A DNA stretch of 64,000 bases from Combretum micranthum. Taxonomy: Eukaryota; Streptophyta; Magnoliopsida; Myrtales; Combretaceae. The stretch spans positions 1 through 64,000 of the forward strand of contig JAMXBD010002487.1 in assembly GCA_024138025.1 (NCBI GenBank). Reading direction: 5' to 3'. Shown in pieces: positions 39,805 through 49,020 of the stretch. The notes beneath the pieces are model-generated. The model saw nothing but the letters and a program-made list of their open reading frames with translations, was not told where the DNA came from and searched no databases. Position numbers and translations under genes: made by a program. The number at the start of each line of letters is the position of its first letter. The stretch's first letter is position 1.

Positions 39805-39816
39805 TGGTATCAGAGC
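39805..39816 (+). other. Primer-binding site (initiator tRNA-Met)
   Basis: TGGTATCAGAGC lies 3 bases after the 5' LTR and is complementary to the 3' end of plant initiator methionine tRNA, the usual minus-strand primer of many plant LTR retrotransposons. Confidence 0.9.
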
Positions 39817-39834
39817 ACGGTGAGATCCTGCAAG

Positions 39835-41028
39835 ATGTCTTCTGACAATGACGTCGACGGCGGTCACATTCATGACGGTGTTCATGATGCGGGAGTCCAA
39901 GGGGCTGACCAACCGGTCCTAAGGCGGAGATAGATGCCATGGATCGAAGGTTGAGGCGGGTAGAGCAGCTCGTGAAAACTTTGGTCGATCGGTTTGATGC
40001 CATGGAGGTTGCTAAACAATAGGGAAGGGTTGATGAAGGACGACGACCTAGGGCAAGAGATGGTTATGGTGGAGGCAGGAATCAAAGGGTAACAGATCTG
40101 ATGATGACTCAGAGGAAGAGGAGCAGGTACATGAGAGGAGACAGCCACCTATGAGGGGTGTCTATGGGGAGGAAGGAACCAAAGGGTTATCGGGACTATG
40201 ATGATGATCAATTCGATGGAGGAGATTTCCACCTGAAGGTAGATCTGCCTTATTTCAATGGTACCTTCATATCGAAGACTTCCTTGATTGGCTAGCAGAA
40301 GTGGAACGATTCTTTGATTATAAAGATGTCCCAGAAGAACGAAGAGTGAAGACGGTGGCATGTAGATTGAAAGGTGGTGCTTCCGCCTGGTGGAGAGAGT
40401 ACAAAGCAGGCGGTTGAGAGAAGGAAGAAATCCTGTGCGATCATGGATTCGCATGAAGCAATTACTAAAAGGTGAGTTTCTTCCTCCTAACTATGAACAG
40501 ATACTCTTCCAGCAGTACCAAAGGTGTCGCCAAGGTTGCGAACCGTTCATGAATACACTGCTGAGTTTATGAGATTAGCGAGCGTAATGATTTGAGGGAA
40601 AGTGAAGGGCAACAAGTGGCTAGATATGTTGATGGCTTAAAGTTGCAGATCAGGGATAAAATTGGGGGACGTATTGAGGAGTATGTGTGAGCGAAGAATA
40701 TGACATTGCGGGCTGAACTCATGCTAAATGATAAAAACACCAGATTTGATGGTGGAGGGTGTAGATACGGAGTTGATAGGTTTGAGCGTAGTGGGACGAG
40801 TAAGGCGACGGACGACAAAGAAAAGGGCATAGTCGAGAAGTCGAGTAGTAGTGGTGAGAAAAAAGCGAAAGGCTATGGAAAAACGGCCTATTGAATCCAA
40901 AGAAGGTCAGAAACAATTCAACCCATATGCCAAACCCATCCTCGGTAAATGCTATCGTTGCAATCAACCTGGGCACCGATCCAATGAATGCCCAAATAGA
41001 AGAACTGTGATATTGTAGAACGCGATGG
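39835..41028 (+). pseudogene. Retrotransposon gag, multiply frameshifted
   Basis: This is the structural capsid-nucleocapsid protein of the Ty3/gypsy element. The first ATG after the PBS is at 39835. A coiled region near 39925-40018 ends in an in-frame TAG. The conserved capsid stretch [16 protein letters not shown]...[10 protein letters not shown] lies at about 40266-40398, followed by GEFLPPNYEQILFQQYQ (about 40471-40520). The CCHC zinc knuckle CYRCNQPGHRSNEC sits at 40950-40991. The reading frame changes several times between these landmarks, so no intact Gag could be made. Open frames on the opposite strand here are shadows. Confidence 0.8.
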
Positions 41029-41651
41029 AGATGAAGACATATATTGTGATCCTATTGAGGAGGAAGAATACTATAGGGAGGATGTGAAGAGCATGAACCC
41101 TCATATGTTATCAGGAGGCTCATGCTAGCACCTAAACAGGAGGGTAACACCCAACGCCACCAGCTGTTTCGCACTAGGTGCACAATTGGGGAAGAGTCTT
41201 TAACCTAATTGTGGATAGTGGGAGTAGCGAAAACATTATTAGCAAGCAGGTGGTCAAGAATTTGCAGTTGCCAGTTGAAAAACATCCTAATCCATATACC
41301 ATTGGATGGATTAAAGCTGCAGAACGGATTGACGTCCTCGAGAGATGTAGGGTGCCCTTTTCCATTGGAAAATATTGTGATGAGGTCTACTGTGACATAG
41401 TAGACATGGATGCTTGTCACATTCTTTTCGGGCGACCATGGCAGTTTGATGTGGATGCCCAACATGCTGGAAAAGAGAACCTTTACCGGTTAGAAAAGGA
41501 TGGCAAAAGATACACATTACTTCCTCTTAAGGTGATGGCACGTCCCAAAGGCTTTAAGCTAGAGGGGCGTTCTTTTCTAACCATAGTGAATTCAGAGAAG
41601 GAGATGGAAGAGGTTATGAGAGAGCCAAGGAGGTACACGCCTTGGTGGTGA
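41029..41651 (+). pseudogene. Retrotransposon aspartic protease region
   Basis: The retropepsin-type protease processes the polyprotein. The active-site motif appears as [13 protein letters not shown] at about 41205-41243, within the longest local open frame (41178-41651). A typical linker to RT follows, including [16 protein letters not shown] frameshift near 41610-41640 separates it from the RT frame that starts at 41642, so the pol reading frame is broken there. A further shift lies upstream near 41100-41190, between the zinc knuckle and the protease. Confidence 0.8.
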
Positions 41652-43075
41652 AGAATGTGCTAAAAGTAGAAGATGAGAGTGCTAGTGACATTCCTGAAGT
41701 GGTGAAGGAGATTTTAGAGGAGTTTAAAGAAGTGGTTCCAGATGATTTACCCGAGGGACTTCCACCCTTAAGGGATATCCAGCACCAGATTGACCTAGTA
41801 CCTGGGGCGAGCCTTCCTAATTTACCTCATTATAGGATGAGTCCCAGGGAAACAGAAATCCTCCAGGAGAAAGTTCATGAATTACTAGCGAAAGGCTTCA
41901 TCAGAGATAGCCTGAGTCCATGTGCTGTTCCAGCATTACTCACTCCTAAGAAAGATGGGAGTTGGAGGATGTGTGTTGATAGCAGGGCTATCAACAGGAT
42001 CACAATTGGGTATAAGTTCCCTATACCCCGTATAGAAGACATGCTAGACAGGTTGAGTGGAGCCACCATCTTTTCTAAGATCGACTTGCGGAGCGGCTAT
42101 CACCAAATCAGAGTTAGGCCAGGGGATGAATGGAAGACTGCCTTCAAGACAAAGGAAGGATTGTACGAGTGGCTAGTGATGCCATTCGGCCTCAGCAATG
42201 CCCCTAGCACATTTATGCGAGTCATGAATCAGGTACTTAAACCGTTTATTGGCAAGTTTGTAGTAGTGTACTTTGATGACATCCTAATTTATAGTAAGTC
42301 TGAAGGGGAGCATATAGATCACTTGAGAAGTGTATTGAATGTATTGAAGGAGAATAAGCTATATGCTAATTTAAAAAAATGCATTTTTATGTCAAAAAAG
42401 TTGTTATTTTTAGGATTTGTGGTAGGTGGTGAGGGGATCACCATGGATGATGGGAAGGTAAAGGCTATTAGAGAATGGCCAATTCCTAAGACTGTGACTG
42501 AGTTGAGGAGTTTCTTAGGACTAGCCAGTTTCTATAGACGCTTCATCAGGCACTTTAGTACTATTGCTGCTCCATTGACTGAGTGCCTGAAGAAGGGGAA
42601 ATTTAGTTGGAGTGAGGAAGCTGAGGCTGGGTTTGCCCTATTGAAAGAAAAATTGTGTAGTGCTCCAGTATTAGCATTACCTGATTTTGACAAATTGTTT
42701 GAGGTGGATTGTGATGCTAGTGGAGTAGGCATTGGGGCAGTACTTTCACAGGAGAAGAGGGCTAGCTTTTTACAGTGAGAAGCTGTGTGACTAGAAAGAA
42801 TTGGTCTACATATGACAAAGAATTCTATTCTGTGGTAAGAGCTTTAAGGGTATGGGAGCATTACCTTGTAGGGAAAGAGTTTGTGTTGTATTCTGATTGT
42901 GGGGCTCTAAAACACTTAAGCAGTCAAAATAGGATCAGCAAAGACATGCATGCTAGGTGGATCCAGTATTTGCAGAGGTTTCCTTTTAAACTCATGCACA
43001 AGTCTGGAGTCCAAAACAAAGTGGCGGATGCCTTGAGCAGGAGAGCCGATGTCTTAGCTATGATGAGTGTTGAAG
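41642..43075 (+). pseudogene. Retrotransposon reverse transcriptase and RNase H
   Basis: RT copies the element RNA and RNase H removes the RNA strand. The RT is open and well conserved over 41642-42778: [23 protein letters not shown], the catalytic [11 protein letters not shown] (YFDD at 42269-42280) and [12 protein letters not shown]. RNase H begins with [17 protein letters not shown] (from about 42699). A small frameshift at about 42750-42780 interrupts it, and the domain continues in the next frame with [10 protein letters not shown] and [10 protein letters not shown] (to about 43050). All catalytic residues visible in RT are normal. Confidence 0.88.
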
Positions 43076-44431
43076 TTGTAGGATTTGAGCAGATGAAAGA
43101 ACTCTATGATAAGGATGAGGACTTTAGTGAGGTTTGGGGCATGTGTAGTAGTCAAAGACCCTGTGATGATTATCATGTGCATGATGGATATCTCATGAAG
43201 GGTAATCAACTATGCATCCCACGGTCATCCTTGCGGGAAAAGTTAATTAGAGATCTCCATGGAGGGGGTCTAGCAGGTCACTTGGGGAGAGACAAGACCA
43301 TTGCAGCTGTTGCTGATCGGTATTTTTGGCCCCAATTGAGGAGGGATGTAGGGAAGATTGTCCAAAGATGTTACACTTGCCAGACATCTAAGGGGCATTC
43401 TCAAAGTACTGGGTTATATACCCTTGCCCGTACCTGAGAATATCTGGGAGGATCTCTCCATGGATTTTGTTCTTGGTTTGCCTCGTACCCAACGAGGTGC
43501 TGACTCTGTTTTTGTAGTGGTTGACAGGTTTTCTAAGATGGCTCATTTTATCCCTTGTAAGAAGACCTCAGATGCCCATGCCATTGCCAAACTATTTTTC
43601 AAGGAGGTAGTGAGACTACATGGGGTGCCTAAATCCATCACATCTGACAGGGACAGCAAATTCCTCAGCTACTTCTGGAAGACGTTATGGTATATGTTTG
43701 ATTCCACTTTGAAATACAGCAGCACTGCTCATCCACAAACGGATGGACAAACAGAAGTTACCAACCGAACTCTAGGTAATCTTATCAGAAGTATTTGTGG
43801 AGAGAAACCAAGACAATGGGATTTGTGTTTAGCTCAAGCGGAGTTTGCATATAACAACTCCATCCATCGCACAACAGGGAGGTCTCCATTTTCTATTGTA
43901 TATACCAAAGTACCTCAACATGCTTTGGATCTTGTCAAGCTTCCAAAGATGGCTGAGTATAGTATACCAGCTAAACACATGGCGGAACACTGGCAGAACA
44001 CCGCGGAAGAAGTCAGAACTAAGATTGAAAGGGCTAACGCTAAGTATAAGGAGACAGCTGACAAGCGACGGAAGCAACAATTATTTGAAGTTGGGGATCA
44101 AGTAATGGTTTTTCTACGAAAGGAGAGGATTCCCATGGGCACTTACAACAAGCTTCAGCCACGAAAGTATGGACCTTACAGGATCATTCAAAAGATTAAT
44201 GATAACGCTTACATCGTTGATCTTCCAGCAAATATGGCTATTTCGAAGACTTTTAATGTGGCCGACTTATATCCTTTCCATCCCGATGACGAGGCGCTAT
44301 ATCCAGAAGAGAACTCGAGGTCGAGTTCTCCATCGGTGGGAGAGAATGATGCAAACGGTATCGCGATGGACTTCATGGAAAAAATGGACGCGAGGAAGGA
44401 TGCGAGGAAGATGCGGAGTTCACATGGATGA
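43076..44431 (+). pseudogene. Retrotransposon integrase, extending into the 3' LTR
   Basis: Integrase inserts the cDNA into host DNA. The HHCC zinc-binding region (GHLGRDKT...RCYTCQ) lies at about 43275-43385. A frameshift at about 43405-43435 follows, then the core is open from there to 44431. The catalytic triad is D at 43463, D at 43646 and E at 43754, giving 35 residues between the second D and E (DD35E). The C-terminal region has the [19 protein letters not shown] module. The open frame runs through the polypurine tract and 85 bases into the 3' LTR, stopping at 44431. Confidence 0.85.
44338..44346 (+). other. Polypurine tract
   Basis: GGGAGAGAA directly precedes the TG of the 3' LTR, the expected plus-strand primer. 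It is also translated as part of the integrase C-terminus. Confidence 0.85.
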
Positions 44432-44745
44432 AGACCGGTCAAAGGACATTTATTAGGAGGAAGGATGCGAGGAAGATGCGGAGTTCACATGGATGAAGAC
44501 CGGTCAAAGGACATTTATTATTTTCCGTGTTTTTACATTTATTACTTTCCGTATTTTCACATCCATTCCTTAAGATTATAAATATGTGCTCTAGGGCTAT
44601 GGATGTACTCATGACTTATTTTCTATTCAATATACATTTCTTTGAGAGGTTTTCTCTGAATTACAATTGTGCGCAATTGTGTTTTATCCTTAAGATCGTT
44701 CCGGTGTGAGTGGTCTTGTTTATTTACGCTATCACGCTGCGTTCA
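44347..44745 (+). repeat. 3' LTR (399 bp)
   Basis: It starts TGATGCAAACGG and ends CTGCGTTCA. Relative to the 5' LTR I count three substitutions, a 12-bp shorter first tandem unit and two one-base insertions (in GGATGTACTC and in the terminal GTTCA). Its first 85 bases are also the end of the pol frame. Confidence 0.92.
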
Positions 44746-44750
44746 ATAAA
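44746..44750. repeat. Target site duplication, right (ATAAA)
   Basis: It matches 39388-39392 and immediately follows the CA of the 3' LTR. Confidence 0.9.
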
Positions 44751-47700
44751 TCTGAGTAATATACTTATAAGTCATATAACCATGTCAAACTATGAAGAAA
44801 CTCTGAGAAGCATTGCCAGCTAATAAAATACTGAATCTAAAATAGCTTGGGTAGAGAGAAATTCTTACAAAGTGACGTGAAATCGAACTAATGAGACTCT
44901 GAATAATTTTTCCAGCATGAATCTTGGAGGAAGTCTACTATCAATGCCAACCATTGCCATCTTCGGGGATTACCTAAATGGATAATAATGATAGCCACAT
45001 AAGTAATATCATCAAAACACTATATTTCATACGACAACCACAAAATAAATTTGATTATAGAAGACTTCTCTGGAAACTTAAAGAGCACTTATCAAAAATG
45101 GCATTTAACAATCTCAGCCTTTTTGGTTATTGAAATGGAGCTTATATTACGGTGAATTGCAATATATGAAAACATAAAGACTTTTTACCTTGAGAAGCAA
45201 GTTTGGTTAAGAATTTATAAAAGCCTAATGAGTGAAATATATAAGGTTAGTACCATAATTATCTTATCTGAATACTTAAATTTTTATATAAGTTGTTTTG
45301 TAGAGATAGCCTTAACTTGTTTTTAGAGTAAAAGGTTGTGAATTCTAATCCTTGCATAACATTTCACACATTTTGACTAAGTCATTGAATTAATAGGTTT
45401 TTAGATAAGATGATTGTGATACTAAGCTTTTATGCTATCAGAAATTCCTATATAACATTTAAGTTCTTGATGGATTTCACTAAAAAACTCAAGCCATAAA
45501 CGAGGGGGTGTATCAAGTATAAGTCTAAAACTTTTAGATAAATTGGCTATGAAGCGAAATGCAACAAAATAAAAACAGGGTAATATATTGTCACCCTGAT
45601 TAACTCATACTTCTTCTTTCCTATGTGAAGAGCATCTAGTTGATCTCACATATAATATCTTATCCACAACAAAAAAGAGCTCAGCATTATGAAATGCATT
45701 AGAGGGTTAGAGAACTTAAAAATTCCTATTTCAATAACTTGCCAAGCTAGCCAGCAACTCCAAAGCAAAAAATGAAATCTCGGGCACATCTTTGATGTCA
45801 TGAATGCCGCCAACAAGGTAACATCGAGAAAATACTCTTTTAGTCTAGTAAATAGCTGAAAAAAGATTTAGGGATTGGAAGCAATATAGTTCATTCTCAC
45901 GAGAACATGTTACTTAATGCCTAGAGCATACTGCATACATATTAGCAGTTCTAAAAAAGATGTGGAATTAGCATTTAGCATACCTAGAGCAAGAGTGAGC
46001 AGATATGAGATAGTGGCATGGAATCCATCAGGCAAAGCTTCCAACAAAGGAAGTAGAAGCTGCAGCTGTGACTGACCAAATGATGTAGCTAAAACACATC
46101 CAAGTATTAGAGAAAACTAGACATGTATTCATGTATATGTAACGTTATTATTTGTATCACACATTGGCGATGTAATTCGAACAACATAGCTAGAGTCATA
46201 TGAAACTGACCAGGATTTGGCTAATATGACAACTAGGTCAATGGTAGGATTACGAGCAGCAACAGCAAGTGCCAGACATCCTCCAAATGATTCCCCAACT
46301 AGATAGATGGGCTTTCCAGGAGAGACACCTTGTTCATGTTTCAGACTTTCTTCAATGAAATTCAATAACTCTGGGACAGGCAAAAGCAGAATTATTAAGC
46401 GAAAATGTGCTGATTTAGTATCATCATCTACATGCAGAAGCATCCAGACAGCAATTGAGCCATGCATTAGAGGGAAAACACCCTAGATTCAGCCATGCAT
46501 TATATCTCATCTACCATTGAACACTTGAAGAACTGATCAAGGACAAACTTAATTTTAAGAGAAACCATAATGCAAGGTTTAGAGGAGAACCTTCAAATGG
46601 TGTTCGATCATGAATAGGAATGTGCAAACATCGAACTTCAAATACCCTGCACTTAAATTTCAGCATTGGAATCAAACTGAATCCATGGAGAGCAAGCTAT
46701 AACAAGTGAACATTTAGGCTGGAAAAATCCAACTTCAATGCTTCGGATGAAGTGTTAACATTAAACAACAATTTGAATGTATATTATTTTCCATCATCAA
46801 AACTATTCCTTCTTAATTCATATTAGATTGTGAAGCAAATCTTGGTAATGCAGCGAAGGAATATAATAAACTTACTTCCCGAGTGCTCTATGATGCAAAG
46901 AAAGGCCAAGACCAGTACCATCAAGCCCTATATGGAAAAATCAACATACAATATTTGTGTTAAGAGTTGAGTAACACATATGTTCTAAACACAACATGTA
47001 TCTGATTTATATGTGAAAGAAGAAAGTCATGTACTTATAACTATAGTTGGCATCTAAACCATGCAAGAGAGCTAATCTTCTCCACCTTAGGCCAAGATGC
47101 ATAAAAAGAAAAGAAAAGTTACCAATTGATCTAAGAGCTTAAATTTGTAGATTTGCTATCGGTTTTAATTTATTTCTAGGTGAGTAAAACTTACCTGGCA
47201 AAAAGAAAAGCACAGGAGAATTTTTCAAAGGCTGGCCACACTCGAGAGGGCAAAACAAAACCACCTGGAGGACCTCCGTCAGGCTTCATAATGTCCTTAG
47301 CCTGGTTAAGGTAATCCTCAATGGTTGAAGTTTCGTAACCATCATCCCACAGTGGATCTAATTTCTCTAAAAAAGCACCATGACTCTTATTCTCTTCAAC
47401 TTTTTCTTCCTCCTGTTGTCCGTAATCCTTGACTAAAGAACCCGAAAATCCATAGGTCCTTCCTCCATTCCTGTCTTTCTCTTCAAGCATAATCAATTCA
47501 GGAGATGATAAACTCAGCTCAGGTCTACTCAAACTCTTAACAGCCAAGCGACGACATTGCAAAGGCTTGCTAACTTGATGAGAATTAAACATAAGACAAG
47601 GCACCACCTGAAAACTGACAATTGATGCCATGATCCGTAACACACTTAATAGCAGCTTAACAGGTGTTTTTGTGACAAGTCCGCTAACAACTTATTAATA

Positions 47701-48239
47701 TACCTTGAAATCAGCTTAAAGAGAGTATCACACATTCAATGCTTCAGACAAGGACACTTGAACAAGTATCTGCCACTAGAACATAAATTATAAATACAAC
47801 GAAAAGAATTCCTAGGAAAGATCATCCTTAACGTTAAAGTTTAAACACTACAAAATTTTACTCATTTAGTGAAGTTTGCAAATTTTGTGAACATCACAAG
47901 TTCTTATTTATTTTAGCGACGTTTATCAAACGCATAAAAATATATTAGTGGTGATGTTTGTGATAAAAGTTTACTTATTTCTTGTTTACTTTCAGAACAT
48001 CACATATTTAGAGAATAAAATTATTATTCATTTGGAAAAATTGTTACTACTAGAAATTTATATTCAATATTTACTTTTTCTAAATTTATATGGCATAAAG
48101 TGTATATTCCAATATTTACACCACATCATTAATTGCAATATTATGTTGCAAATATAGTTAAAATTACTAGTATGCCACAATATGATCATCTCAATATAAG
48201 ACAAAATTACCTTCCACTTGTAGTCATTTATTGTAAACA

Positions 48240-48820
48240 TATGTGACTTATAATATTCTCACATGTTATAGTATGCTATATAGCATATGCATATTATTGT
48301 TATATTTTGTGCTCATACATATTTACATATTATGCATATATTATATAGCATATAGCATTATGTATTTTTTTGATATATATGCATATGTGTGTTTGTGATG
48401 GATTATGTGTAAATAATATATTATAATTGTTATATTGATAACAGTAATATATAGGTAATTTATAATGTATATTTTATATTTTTTATACATTGTTATCATA
48501 CGATGTATATATATTATATATATAGATATAAGTTATATTTATATTATATATTTTTTAGCATGAGTTATATGTAAATATATATGTTATCATACAATTTATA
48601 TATTATATAAATATAGATATAATATATATAAATATAACATATGATATGTATATATACATCCTAAAGCTTAGATTTGTTTACATTATATATTTACTTACCT
48701 AGATACATATATTTACGTCTTAAATATATTATAATCTGCATATTTATTAGTATTATACATATACATCATTATTCACTGCTAATATATATATATATATACA
48801 TATATATATAAATTTTTCTT
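48240..48820. repeat. AT-rich low-complexity block with ATATGCATAT motifs
   Basis: Almost pure A/T sequence with recurrent TATATGCATA, TATAGCATAT and ATATATTATAT words, similar in texture to 31650-32598. Confidence 0.6.
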
Positions 48821-48897
48821 TTGAGAGGAAATTAACCATTGTAGATTAGAATAACGCGAGTTAAAGTAAAAAGATAGTTTACTTCTAAGAGGCTGTT

Positions 48898-49020
48898 TTC
48901 GGGTCTGTTTGTTTTGACTTTTTTCCGGTAGATACAGACACTTTTCAAACTTTTTGCTAACAAATTATTTATCAAGAAATAGATATAGATAAAAAAAAGT
49001 TGACAGTTCATTGAGAGTAT
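48898..49020. mobile_element. Partial hAT-like MITE
   Basis: The left part (GTCTGTTTGTTTTGACTT) matches the element at 59583, and the internal AACAAATTATTTATCAAGAAATAGATA matches the copies at 14805 and 34507. The right end with the inverted terminus is missing or unrecognisable. Confidence 0.45.

Larger units (their letters stand above)
39393..44745 (+). mobile_element. Ty3/gypsy LTR retrotransposon, full length (5353 bp)
   Basis: The element runs TG...CA with LTRs at 39393-39801 and 44347-44745, a 5-bp target duplication, a primer-binding site complementary to initiator tRNA-Met, a polypurine tract, and gag followed by protease, RT, RNase H and integrase. Integrase lying after RT/RNase H makes it Ty3/gypsy, not copia. 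The LTRs differ by three substitutions and three indels over about 400 bases, so insertion was recent. It lies in intron 6 of PES copy A, transcribed opposite to the gene. The coding region contains several frameshifts and stops, so this copy cannot make a full polyprotein as read here. The CCHC gag and the integrase C-terminus without an obvious chromodomain in the region read suggest the chromovirus side of Ty3/gypsy, but the lineage is inference. Confidence 0.93.
34767..47631 (-). pseudogene. Phytyl ester synthase/diacylglycerol acyltransferase, copy A, disrupted
   Basis: This paralogue of copy B keeps all 13 exons: 47631-47195, 46927-46876, 46646-46591, 46370-46211, 46088-45984, 44973-44869, 39259-39138, 38047-37933, 37572-37441, 36486-36117, 35520-35407, 35239-35157 and 35067-34767. 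All have GT-AG borders. It keeps the lipase-type elbow GESFGG in exon 4 and the acyltransferase signatures in exons 10-11. Compared with copy B there is a net +4 in exon 1 near 47235-47262, +1 at the end of exon 4, net -2 in exon 6 and +1 in exon 9 (near 37523), the last giving an early stop. A 5.35-kb retrotransposon lies antisense in intron 6, stretching it from about 250 bp to 5.6 kb. Exons 7, 8 and 10-13 remain open. It is most likely a non-functional duplicate; part of the indels could be sequence errors. The likely start is the ATG at 47631, matching copy B, not the in-frame non-ATG codons upstream. Confidence 0.8.
34440..47800. repeat. Tandem duplication, unit A
   Basis: This unit is paralogous to 52545-59340. 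Homology covers all exons, most introns, about 160 bp upstream of the ATG and about 250 bp beyond the stop codon. Apart from insertions (the Ty3/gypsy element, the 3' MITE and about 600 bp extra in intron 7) the units are colinear and in the same orientation, with about 5 kb of unrelated spacer between them. Confidence 0.8.

Noticed and set aside
39680..40976. Several minus-strand open frames over the retrotransposon 5' end and gag
   Set aside because: They are antisense shadows of gag, which is recognisable on the plus strand.
41174..42732. Minus-strand open frames across protease and RT
   Set aside because: The plus strand encodes conserved protease and RT motifs; these frames have no domain.
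39393..44745. Firm assignment of the retrotransposon to the CRM (centromeric) lineage
   Set aside because: Pol running into the LTR and the PBS fit, but I see no clear CR motif and cannot build a tree, so it is left as a testable idea.
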